Assembly (NCBI RefSeq): GCF_002113025.1
Contig: NZ_NEJH01000003.1
Coordinates: 648,785-712,784 of the forward strand
Origin: Pseudomonas sp. B28(2017)
Lineage (GTDB): Bacteria; Pseudomonadota; Gammaproteobacteria; Pseudomonadales; Pseudomonadaceae
Reading direction: 5' to 3'
Length of the DNA: 64,000 nt
Numbering within the stretch: position 1 is the first letter of the stretch; each line of letters starts with the position of its first letter. Under the pieces are notes generated by a model. The model saw only the letters and a program-made list of their open reading frames with translations. It was not told where the DNA came from and made no database searches. Positions 1-7,527 of this stretch are shown one piece after another. The translations under genes were made by a program, and so were the position numbers.

Positions 1-95
1 GCCAGCATGGCCACGCTCTCGCGGGCGTTGATCTGCAGGGCGGCAATCAACTGGCGGTCGATTTCATCGAGAACGGGTGGGCGAGTGTCAGGCAA
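1..95 (-). CDS. Lrp/AsnC-family transcriptional regulator, N-terminal fragment
   Basis: Only the first 31 or so codons lie in the window; the gene runs off the left edge. Reading leftward the frame gives a short Pro-rich leader and then LDEIDRQLIAALQINARESV, the characteristic first helix of the Lrp/AsnC winged-helix DNA-binding domain (LDxxDRxILxxLQxDAR). No ATG is available in frame; I place the start at TTG (93-95) because a GGAG sequence lies 8 nt upstream on the minus strand. Regulators of this family usually sense amino acids or related small molecules through a C-terminal RAM domain, which is not visible here. It is divergent from the PQQ dehydrogenase, so it may regulate that gene, but this is inference from position only. 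The family call is firm; the target is unknown. Confidence 0.75.
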   Translation of the reverse strand, partial: MPDTRPPVLDEIDRQLIAALQINARESVAML

Positions 96-280
96 AGGCT
101 TATCTCCAGCGGTATGGATCAGTGCGCAAGCATGTTACAGGCAGATTCTGCATGACGCTCGCGACGGATCCCTGATCTGGTCCCGGTACCGTTCATGACA
201 TTTCTGTCTGCGACAAATTGCCATAAGTAACTAGTTAGTACATGATTTCGCCCTTGTCACAAATGGGGAAAATTTCCGAC

Positions 281-2632
281 ATGAACAATTCTGGGGCTGC
301 CGCCGGCAGCAAATGGTTGATGGCGGGGCTGGGTGTGCTGATTGCGCTGATCGGGCTCGGCCTGGCTGGTGGCGGTGGCTATCTGATCGCGCTCGGCGGT
401 AGCTGGTATTTCCTGCTGATGGGCCTGGCGATGCTGGTGTCCGGGTTGATGATCGCCCGGTGCAAGCCGCTCGGCGCATGGCTGTATGGTGGGGCGTTGA
501 TCCTCACGGCAAGCTGGGCGGTATGGGATGCCGGTCTCGAATACTGGCCGCTGGTCTCGCGAGTACTGACGTTCGCCGTGATCGGTCTGGTTGTGGCGCT
601 GATCTATCCGACCCTGGTCCGTGCTTCGGGCGCGATCGGCGGGCGTGGTGCTTACGGTCTGGCCGGCATTCTGGGCGTGGGAGTCGTTGCGACAATGGCC
701 TACATGTTCGTCCCGACCCACGTGGTCAAGGCCACCGTTGAGCCTGCGGTAACGCCGGTCGCGCCGGGCACCGAGCAGAAAGACTGGGCTCACTGGGGCA
801 ACACCACCGCCGGCAATCGCTTTGCTGCGCTGGACCAGATCAACAAAGGCAACATCGACAAATTGCAGGTCGCCTGGACCTTCCGCACCGGTGACATCCC
901 GCAAAGCACCGGCGCCGGTGCCGAAGACCAGAACACCCCGCTGCAAATCGGTGACACGGTCTACACCTGTACTGCCTACGGCAAAGTCTTCGCCCTGGAT
1001 GCCGACACCGGCGCCCAGCGCTGGAAGTTCGACCCGCAAGGCACCGCGCCCAACTGGCAGCGTTGCCGTGGCCTGGGCTACTCCGAAACCCCGGCTTCTT
1101 CGGACAATCAGCCAACTGCCTGTACGAAACGTCTGTTTCTGCCGACCGGCGATGCGCGCCTGATCGCCATCAATGCCGGCACCGGCAAGCCCTGCGAAGA
1201 GTTCGGCAACCACGGTACTGTCGACCTGACCACCGACATGGGTGAAGTGAAGCCCGGTTACTACCAGCAGACCTCGACCCCATTGGTTGCAGGGGACGTG
1301 GTGATCGTCGGTGGCCGCGTGGCCGACAACTACTCCACAGGCGAGCCGCCGGGCGTAGTTCGTGCCTACGACGTGCGCAGCGGTGAGCTGGTATGGGCAT
1401 GGGATCCGGGCAATCCGAACACCACCAAGCGTCCGCCGGCCGGTGAGACTTACACCCGTGGCACGCCGAACGTCTGGTCGGCCATGTCCTACGACGCCAG
1501 GCTCGGTCTGGTGTACCTGCCGACCGGCAACGCGACGCCAGACTTCTTCGGCGGTCAACGTACCGGTTTCGACGACAAGTGGAGTTCGTCCATCGTCGCC
1601 ATCGACGTAAAAACCGGCCAGGTACGCTGGCACTTCCAGACCACCCACCACGATCTGTGGGACTTCGACCTGCCGGCGCAACCGCTGCTGTACGACGTGC
1701 CGGACGACAAGGGCGGCACCCAGCCAGCCTTGGCGCAAGTCACCAAGCAGGGCGAGATCTTCCTGCTCAACCGCGAGACCGGCGTGCCGATTGCCCGCGT
1801 CGAGGAACGCCCGGTGCCGCAAGGCAAGGTTCCCGGCGAGCGTTATTCGCCCACCCAGCCGTTCTCGGTCGACATGCCGTCAATCGGTAACAAGACCCTG
1901 ACCGAATCCGACATGTGGGGCGCCACACCGTTCGACCAGTTGATGTGCCGCATCCAGTTCAAAGGCATGCGCCACGAAGGCGTCTACACCCCACCGGGCA
2001 TGGACCGCGCCCTGCAATTCCCGGGCTCGTTGGGCGGCATGAACTGGGGCAGTGTCTCGGTCGATCCGAACACGAACTACATGTTCGTCAACGACATGCG
2101 CCTGGGTCTGGCCAACTACATGATCCCGCGCGACAAGATCGGCGCTGGGGCCAGCGGCATCGAAATGGGCGTGGTACCGCAGGAAGGCACGCCATTCGGC
2201 GCAATGCGCGAGCGTTTCCTCTCGGCGGTCGGCATTCCGTGCCAGAAACCACCGTTCGGCACCCTGTCAGCCATCGACCTCAAGACCCACAAACTGATGT
2301 GGCAAGTCCCGGTCGGTACCGTGCAGGACACCGGCCCGCTCGGCATCCGCATGCACCTGCCGATCCCGATCGGCATGCCGACCCTCGGCGCGTCACTCTC
2401 CACCCAGTCGGGCCTGCTGTTCTTCGCCGGCACCCAGGACTTCTACCTGCGCGCCTTTGATACCGGCAACGGCAACGAAATCTGGAAGTCGCGTTTGCCG
2501 GTGGGCAGCCAGTCCGGGCCGATGACCTACGTTTCGCCGAAAACCGGCAAGCAGTACATCCTGCTGACGGTAGGCGGTGCGCGTCAGTCGACCGATCGTG
2601 GGGATTATGTGATTGCCTATGCTTTGCCGTAG
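281..2632 (+). CDS. Membrane-bound PQQ-dependent dehydrogenase (glucose/quinate/shikimate family)
   Basis: Quinoprotein that oxidises a polyol or sugar in the periplasm and passes electrons to ubiquinone. About 783 residues: an N-terminal domain with about five membrane helices (first 150 residues), then an eight-bladed PQQ propeller starting at WAHWGNTTAGNRF. The signature HHDLWDFDLPAQP (near 456-468) carries the catalytic Asp equivalent to Asp466 of E. coli Gcd. The frame is open from 242; I prefer ATG 281, with ATG 263 possible. The stretch around NWQRCRGLGY has no His where E. coli Gcd has the substrate-site His262, and the C-terminal part (GIRMHLPIPIGMP, GGARQSTDRGDYVIAYALP) looks to me closer to quinate/shikimate dehydrogenase QuiA than to Gcd. 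I therefore leave the symbol blank. The TAG stop lies inside a REP sequence. Confidence 0.9.
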   Translation: MNNSGAAAGSKWLMAGLGVLIALIGLGLAGGGGYLIALGGSWYFLLMGLAMLVSGLMIARCKPLGAWLYGGALILTASWAVWDAGLEYWPLVSRVLTFAVIGLVVALIYPTLVRASGAIGGRGAYGLAGILGVGVVATMAYMFVPTHVVKATVEPAVTPVAPGTEQKDWAHWGNTTAGNRFAALDQINKGNIDKLQVAWTFRTGDIPQSTGAGAEDQNTPLQIGDTVYTCTAYGKVFALDADTGAQRWKFDPQGTAPNWQRCRGLGYSETPASSDNQPTACTKRLFLPTGDARLIAINAGTGKPCEEFGNHGTVDLTTDMGEVKPGYYQQTSTPLVAGDVVIVGGRVADNYSTGEPPGVVRAYDVRSGELVWAWDPGNPNTTKRPPAGETYTRGTPNVWSAMSYDARLGLVYLPTGNATPDFFGGQRTGFDDKWSSSIVAIDVKTGQVRWHFQTTHHDLWDFDLPAQPLLYDVPDDKGGTQPALAQVTKQGEIFLLNRETGVPIARVEERPVPQGKVPGERYSPTQPFSVDMPSIGNKTLTESDMWGATPFDQLMCRIQFKGMRHEGVYTPPGMDRALQFPGSLGGMNWGSVSVDPNTNYMFVNDMRLGLANYMIPRDKIGAGASGIEMGVVPQEGTPFGAMRERFLSAVGIPCQKPPFGTLSAIDLKTHKLMWQVPVGTVQDTGPLGIRMHLPIPIGMPTLGASLSTQSGLLFFAGTQDFYLRAFDTGNGNEIWKSRLPVGSQSGPMTYVSPKTGKQYILLTVGGARQSTDRGDYVIAYALP

Positions 2633-2652
2633 GAGCGAGCTTGCTCGCGAAG
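2629..2652. repeat. REP half-element at the PQQ dehydrogenase stop
   Basis: The sequence GTAGGAGCGAGCTTGCTCGCGAAG contains the dyad GCGAGCTTGCTCGC and matches the Pseudomonas REP core seen elsewhere in this window. Its TAG is the stop codon of the preceding gene. Confidence 0.7.
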
Positions 2653-2791
2653 GTCGTGAACGATACGCGTGCTGACTGCTTGGACGCGATGCTTTCGAGC
2701 CCTTCGCGGCAGGCTTCCACAAAGCGCGGGGCATCAGGATGGACAGCGACCATCACTCGTAGTCGAATGCGAGAACGAAGGTTCCGAGGCA

Positions 2792-3430
2792 ATGGATATG
2801 ACGAGGAAGATGCCCCCCGCAGTACGCGATCATGCTCTGCAGATCGCCCATCACGAAATGGGCCACTACGTCGTGGCCCGCGCCCTGGGGTTTGAAACGG
2901 GCGGCGTGACCCTGACGGTGACCATGGATTTGCGGCATCAGGGAGGGGCCTGCATTACGCTGGTGCGCCCGATTACATCGATAGAAGCGATGAAAGAGCA
3001 TCTGGAAGCCCGGATGATGGTGCTCCTGGCTGGCGCAATGGCGCAGACACTGCCTTCAAAACCTTCAGCCGCGAAACGCGTCGACAAGCCGAAAGCCACA
3101 GCCATCCTCAAAGGTGAGCAAGGGGCGGAACAGGACTACGCAAAAATCAGGGAGCTTCAGCATCTGCTGCGCAACATCGTCTATCCGGATACAGACCCCG
3201 CGTCGTCGGGCAGTATCACGACCGAGATGAAAGCGATCAATGACCGCCTGTGGATGCGGACGCAGGAAATCGTCGAGGCGCTATCCGAGACCATTACTGA
3301 ACTGGGAGAGACGCTGGTAGACCGCATGGTCCTTGTGGAGCAGTGGGGCCGACCGGCGGATACCTATGAGGTCGTGTTGACGCGAGAAATGCTTGAGCGG
3401 TTGGAGATGAGTCAGGCCCGCCCCCTGTAG
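2792..3430 (+). CDS. Standalone M41-like zinc metallopeptidase (FtsH protease-domain homologue)
   Basis: About 212 residues. The zinc motif HEMGH is at 21-25, followed by YVVARALGF as in FtsH-type M41 peptidases. MVLLAGAMAQTL (76-87) resembles the LAGRAAE helix of FtsH, and GAEQDYAKIRELQHLLRN (from 111) resembles the FtsH segment that supplies the third zinc ligand, giving Asp115 here. There is no AAA+ ATPase domain and no membrane segment, so this is a soluble protease-domain-only relative. I chose ATG 2792 (GAGGC a few bases upstream); ATG 2798 is possible, and the longer frame from 2669 runs through REP-like DNA and is unlikely to be translated. The stop TAG again lies in a REP-like GTAGGAG. 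Substrate and role are unknown; proteolysis is inferred from the motifs. Confidence 0.7.
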   Translation: MDMTRKMPPAVRDHALQIAHHEMGHYVVARALGFETGGVTLTVTMDLRHQGGACITLVRPITSIEAMKEHLEARMMVLLAGAMAQTLPSKPSAAKRVDKPKATAILKGEQGAEQDYAKIRELQHLLRNIVYPDTDPASSGSITTEMKAINDRLWMRTQEIVEALSETITELGETLVDRMVLVEQWGRPADTYEVVLTREMLERLEMSQARPL

Positions 3431-3475
3431 GAGTGAGCCCAAATAGAAGATTCGGAGTTTGCCTACAAGGTCCTT

Positions 3476-3528
3476 AGGCGTCATCTGATAAAGCGACGCC
3501 TGAAGTAATCGAAACTAAACGTCAGGCG
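3476..3528. other. Mutually exclusive short inverted repeats
   Basis: AGGCGTC (3476-3482) can pair with GACGCCT (3495-3501), while CGCCTGA (3498-3504) can instead pair with TCAGGCG (3522-3528). The position is between the M41-like gene and the tRNA terminator. There is no clear U tract after either helix on the plus strand; function unknown. Confidence 0.35.
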
Positions 3529-3560
3529 AAAAAAAAGCCGCGTAAAAACGCGGCTTTCTT
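3529..3560 (-). terminator. Rho-independent terminator of the tRNA gene
   Basis: On the minus strand GCCGCG-TTTTTA-CGCGGC forms a GC-rich stem followed by a run of eight T, directly downstream of the tRNA 3' end. Confidence 0.9.
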
Positions 3561-3563
3561 GAT

Positions 3564-3640
3564 TGGTGGGCCCACACGGACTTGAACCGTGGACCAAAGG
3601 ATTATGAGTCCTCTGCTCTAACCAACTGAGCTATAGGCCC
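3564..3640 (-). tRNA. tRNA with CAT anticodon, probably tRNA-Ile2 (lysidine type)
   Basis: A complete 77-nt cloverleaf including an encoded 3' CCA: acceptor GGGCCTA/TGGGCCC, D arm with AGCTCAGTTGGTTAGAGC, anticodon loop CTCATAA, T arm CACGG-TTCAAGT-CCGTG. A CAT anticodon fits initiator Met, elongator Met or Ile2. The acceptor ends paired G-C and the loop and variable region (CTCATAATCC, TTTGGTCC) resemble E. coli ileX/ileY tRNA-Ile2 more than elongator Met, so C34 is probably modified to lysidine by TilS. Many annotations simply call this tRNA-Met. It is close to the RmcA-like gene and rpoD, as in other Pseudomonas. Confidence 0.9.
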
Positions 3641-3655
3641 TCAGTAGGCCGCGGA

Positions 3656-6600
3656 TTATAACGACGGTTTCGCGACTGTGCCATCCGAAAAAGCCATTAC
3701 GGTTGTACGAAGAAACGTCGCGGCATATTCGTCCGGGGGTAGTGGCGGGCTGACAATGTAGCCCTGGATTTGCTCGCAACCCTCGGCGGCGAGGAATTGC
3801 TGTTGCGCCTGGGTCTCGACGCCTTCGGCAATCACGGTGAATTGCATGCTGCGTCCGAGCGCGATGATGGCGCTTACGATCGCCGCATCGTGGGGATCGT
3901 CCGGCAGGCCGCGGACGAAGGATTGGTCGATCTTGAGGATGTCCAGCGGCAGTCGCTTGAGGTAACTCAGGGACGAGTAACCGGTGCCGAAGTCATCGAT
4001 GGCCAGTTGCACGCCCAGATGTTTGAGTTGATGCAGCACCGCCAGCGCTTCTTCGGCCTGGCTCATGATGAAGTTTTCGGTGATTTCCAGTTGCAGGAAA
4101 CCCGGGTTGAGGCGGTTGTCCTTGAGCAACTGTTCGATACGGCCCAGCAGGTTGGGTTGGCGCAATTGGGCGCCGGCAAGGTTGACCGAGAGCGGGCCGG
4201 GACTTTCGTACAACCGGTGCCATTCGGCCATCTGCCGGCAGGCGGTTTCCAGGACCCAGTCGCCGATTTGCAGGATCATGCCGTTCTCTTCAGCCAGCGG
4301 GATGAAGTGTTCCGGCGGCACGTCGCCAAAGGTCGGATGGCGCCAGCGGATCAGGGCTTCGGCGCCGACCAGGCTGTAGTCTTCGAGGCTGATTTTCGGT
4401 TGGTAGCACAGGTGCAATTCGTTGCGTTCGATGGCGCGGCGCAGTTCGTGCTCCAGTGCCACGCGTTCGCTGGCCTGAGCGGTGAGGTCGCGGGTGTAGC
4501 TTTCGACACGGTTGCGGCCTTTGGCCTTGGAACTGTACATCGCGGCGTCGGCGTTCTTGATCAGTGTGGCAACGTCGCAGCCATCCTTCGGATAGAGGCT
4601 GGTGCCGATGCTGGCGCTGATGAAAAACTCGTGTTCACCGGCCTGGAACGGCGCGGTGAAACAATTGAGCAACTTGGTGGCGAGGTGGTCGGCATCACTG
4701 GGTTGTTGCAGGCCCGGCAGCAGGATTATGAACTCGTCACCGCCCAGGCGCGCCACGGTATCGATGTCACGCAACTGCTCCTTGAGACGTACGGCAATGC
4801 CCTTGAGCAGCAGGTCGCCGACCGGGTGGCCCAGGCTGTCATTGATGTGCTTGAAGCGGTCGAGGTCAAGGAACAACACGGCACCCTGGCCACCATTTTC
4901 CTTTTGGCTATTGAGCGCGGTGAGCAAGCGGCTTTCAAACAAAGTGCGGTTGGGCAGGCCAGTCAGCGGATCGTGATGCGCTTGATAGTCGAGTTTGGCC
5001 TGGGCGTGTTTGAGGCTGGAAATATCGGCGAACACCGCAACAAAGTGGGTGATGAATTTTTCGCGGTTGCGTACGGCGCTGATGGTCAGCCAGCTCGGGT
5101 AGAGCTCGCCGTTCTTGCGTCGGTTGGATATCTCGCCTTGCCAGTGACCCTCGGCAGTCAATTGATGCCACATGGCCGCGTAAAACGCGCTGTCGTGCAG
5201 ACCCGAGGCGAGCAGGCGTGGCGTATGACCCAGGGCTTCGCTCTCGCTGTAGCCGGTGATTTCAGTGAACGCACGATTGACCGCGCTGATGTGTTGCTGG
5301 GTATCGGTGATCAATACGCCTTCGGCGGTGCTCTCGAACACGGTTGCAGCCTGTTGCAGTTTTTCCTGCATCAGGTGTCGCTCGGTGATGTCCCGGGCGA
5401 TGGTCAGCATACAGTCGTCATCGCCAATCGGCAGTGGGCGACTGGACACTTCGCAGAGACGGATCTGCCCGTCACTGCGGCGGATATGGCAGCTGAAGTC
5501 GCGGACGAAACCGTCCCGGTGCAACAGATCAAGCATTTGTTTGCGTTCGTTAAGGTTGACCCAGATGCCGAGCTCCAGCGCTGAACGATCCACCGACATA
5601 GCGCTGTTGAACCCGGTAATGCGGCTGAAGCCGTCGTTGACCTCCAGCAGCAAGCCATCGCTTTGCCGCGACAGCAGCAAGCCGTCGGGGGAGGCGTGGA
5701 AGGCTTTGGCGAATTTTTCTTCGGAGGTTTGCAGTTGTTGCTGGGTTTCCTTGAGCTGGGTGATGTCCCGCACCACGACCACCAGCGCCGATGTCATGTC
5801 GAGGTTAAACGGTTCGGCGGAGATCAGGCCGGTAAACACGTGGCCATTGCTGCGACGAAAAGGCATTTCCAGGTTGCGGATGCTGCCGGCCTGCAAGCGT
5901 TGCAACAGGCCCGGCCCAACGCCGGGTATTCCCCAGATGTTCAGGTCGGTGGCGGTGTGGCCAATAACGTCCTCGGCCTTGAGGCCGATCTGTTCTTCGA
6001 ACGCTTCGTTGACTTCCAGCAGGCAACCGTCGCTCAGGCGCGCGATCACCAGAATGTCCGGGCATTGCTGGAACACCGAAGCGAATTTCTGTTCTGACAG
6101 GCGCAGCGCTTCTTCGGTGCGCTTGGCGTCGGTGATGTCGATCATCAACCCGCGCAACACCGGCTCATGTCCGTGTTCGATCAGGCTGACGATATCGCGC
6201 ACCCAAAGACAGCGGCCGTCGGCGGTGATCACCCGGTAATCGAGGCGGTGATCGCGCCCGGCCAGTATTTCGTGGTCGCAGAAGTTCTGGGCGCGGGTCA
6301 GGTCGGCGGGGTGAATGATGTTGCGCCAGAAGCCCGGAATCAGCCAATGGGACAGGGGATAACCAAGAAGGTCTTCGGCGTGGGGCGATACATAGCTGTA
6401 GGTGTAGTCGGTGACATTTGCTTCCCAGGCGATGGCCGACAGGCTCTCCACCAGGCCTCTGTAGTGGTACTCGCTGCTGCGCAGTTCCTGTTCAAGATCG
6501 ACCCGGCGGGCGATTTCCGAACTCAGGCGGCGGTTGATGCGGATAACCGTCGCCAGCACGATGGTCAGCAGCAGCAACCCGGGCAGGCCATAGATCAACA

Positions 6601-7402
6601 GGTCATTCCAGAACGTTCGATGATCGAGGACGTTGCCGACCCAATGCTCCTGAATGGCGCTGATTTCGGCGGGGCTCATGTCCGCCAGGACTTTGTCGAG
6701 AATACCTACAAGCATTGTGTTGTTGCGAGGTACCGCCATGGCCAGTTGGTAGCGATACGGGGTTTCACCGCTGACATACAACCCATCGAGCCTGAGCTGG
6801 CGCAGGCTCCAGACACTGGACGCCAGATCGCCCACCACGGCGTCCACTGCGTCGGTGGCCAGTGCCTGCAACGCCGAACTGACGTTGGGCATCGCCACCA
6901 GGTTCAGGTCGGGGTGGTGGGTGCGCAGCAGTTCGTGGGGGGCGTAGTTTTCCACCACAGCTATTTTCAGGCCGTACAGTTCTTTCAGGTTATGTGGCTG
7001 GGGGCCCCCCACATGGGCCAGGATGACAATCGGAAAGTCCAGATAGGGGCGGGTGAACGACAGGTATTTCTGGCGTTCCGGGGTCGACATGATGCCTGGC
7101 AGCAGGTCAAGCTTGCCTTTTTTGGCTTGTTCCAGGACAGCAGTCCAGCTCACCGGCTCGATGGGCGTGAGCCGGGTTGCCAGCCTTTTGCGGATGATCT
7201 CGATGTAATCCGCGGCAAGGCCCTGGTAGCGGCCCTCATCGTCGCGAAACTCGAAGGGCGGCCACGACGCATCGACACCCAGGCGCAAGTCCGGGTGAGC
7301 CGCCAGCCAGCTACGTTCATCGTCAGTTAGAGTCAGCGCGCCAGCCGTTGCGGTCCAGGTCATCAGCGACAGCAAAAAAAGCACGGTCGGCAGTCTGGGC
7401 AT
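3656..7402 (-). CDS. rmcA: RmcA-like c-di-GMP sensor: SBP_bac_3, four PAS, GGDEF, EAL
   Basis: A 1248-residue membrane protein. A signal peptide (residues 1-22) precedes a periplasmic SBP_bac_3 amino-acid-binding-like domain (about 25-255), one membrane helix (about 267-287), four PAS domains (starting near 305, 433, 557 and 685), a GGDEF domain with intact RLGGDEF near 886, and an EAL domain with GAEALIRWRHP near 1014 and DDFGTGYSSLSYLK further on. Both catalytic signatures look complete, so synthesis and hydrolysis are both possible. The architecture, length and position beside rpoD match P. aeruginosa PA0575 (RmcA), which links redox state and phenazines to c-di-GMP breakdown; that function is transferred by homology. 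It is transcribed away from rpoD's terminator as its own unit. Confidence 0.93.
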   Translation of the reverse strand: MPRLPTVLFLLSLMTWTATAGALTLTDDERSWLAAHPDLRLGVDASWPPFEFRDDEGRYQGLAADYIEIIRKRLATRLTPIEPVSWTAVLEQAKKGKLDLLPGIMSTPERQKYLSFTRPYLDFPIVILAHVGGPQPHNLKELYGLKIAVVENYAPHELLRTHHPDLNLVAMPNVSSALQALATDAVDAVVGDLASSVWSLRQLRLDGLYVSGETPYRYQLAMAVPRNNTMLVGILDKVLADMSPAEISAIQEHWVGNVLDHRTFWNDLLIYGLPGLLLLTIVLATVIRINRRLSSEIARRVDLEQELRSSEYHYRGLVESLSAIAWEANVTDYTYSYVSPHAEDLLGYPLSHWLIPGFWRNIIHPADLTRAQNFCDHEILAGRDHRLDYRVITADGRCLWVRDIVSLIEHGHEPVLRGLMIDITDAKRTEEALRLSEQKFASVFQQCPDILVIARLSDGCLLEVNEAFEEQIGLKAEDVIGHTATDLNIWGIPGVGPGLLQRLQAGSIRNLEMPFRRSNGHVFTGLISAEPFNLDMTSALVVVVRDITQLKETQQQLQTSEEKFAKAFHASPDGLLLSRQSDGLLLEVNDGFSRITGFNSAMSVDRSALELGIWVNLNERKQMLDLLHRDGFVRDFSCHIRRSDGQIRLCEVSSRPLPIGDDDCMLTIARDITERHLMQEKLQQAATVFESTAEGVLITDTQQHISAVNRAFTEITGYSESEALGHTPRLLASGLHDSAFYAAMWHQLTAEGHWQGEISNRRKNGELYPSWLTISAVRNREKFITHFVAVFADISSLKHAQAKLDYQAHHDPLTGLPNRTLFESRLLTALNSQKENGGQGAVLFLDLDRFKHINDSLGHPVGDLLLKGIAVRLKEQLRDIDTVARLGGDEFIILLPGLQQPSDADHLATKLLNCFTAPFQAGEHEFFISASIGTSLYPKDGCDVATLIKNADAAMYSSKAKGRNRVESYTRDLTAQASERVALEHELRRAIERNELHLCYQPKISLEDYSLVGAEALIRWRHPTFGDVPPEHFIPLAEENGMILQIGDWVLETACRQMAEWHRLYESPGPLSVNLAGAQLRQPNLLGRIEQLLKDNRLNPGFLQLEITENFIMSQAEEALAVLHQLKHLGVQLAIDDFGTGYSSLSYLKRLPLDILKIDQSFVRGLPDDPHDAAIVSAIIALGRSMQFTVIAEGVETQAQQQFLAAEGCEQIQGYIVSPPLPPDEYAATFLRTTVMAFSDGTVAKPSL

Positions 7403-7492
7403 AACGGTCTCGTTATGGCTCTGGGGAATGTTTCGAGTGTAGACGGGCTACGGAGTGGAGGGGGGAAGTGCGGAGATATTAATCTGCCATAA

Positions 7493-7522
7493 AACAAAAC
7501 CCCCGGCCTGGGCCGGGGGTTC
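7493..7522 (-). terminator. Rho-independent terminator of rpoD
   Basis: On the minus strand, AACCCCCGGCCCAGGCCGGGGG forms a very stable hairpin followed by TTTTGTTTT. It starts a few bases beyond the rpoD stop. Confidence 0.93.
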
Positions 7523-7527
7523 TGGTA

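Noticed and set aside
257..1822. A 521-codon open frame on the minus strand opposite the PQQ dehydrogenase
   Set aside because: It mirrors a clear functional gene, its product is rich in Arg, Gly and His with no family motif, and long antisense frames are expected in GC-rich DNA.
2669..2791. N-terminal extension of the M41-like gene from 2669
   Set aside because: The extra 41 codons run through sequence next to the REP, have no ribosome site and no conserved character.
3564..3640. Calling the tRNA elongator Met
   Set aside because: Anticodon CAT allows it, but the acceptor and loop sequences fit the Ile2 type better; I keep Met as an alternative.
3770..5584. A 604-codon plus-strand frame opposite the RmcA-like gene
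   Set aside because: Shadow of the GGDEF/EAL coding region; no recognisable domain and no ribosome site.
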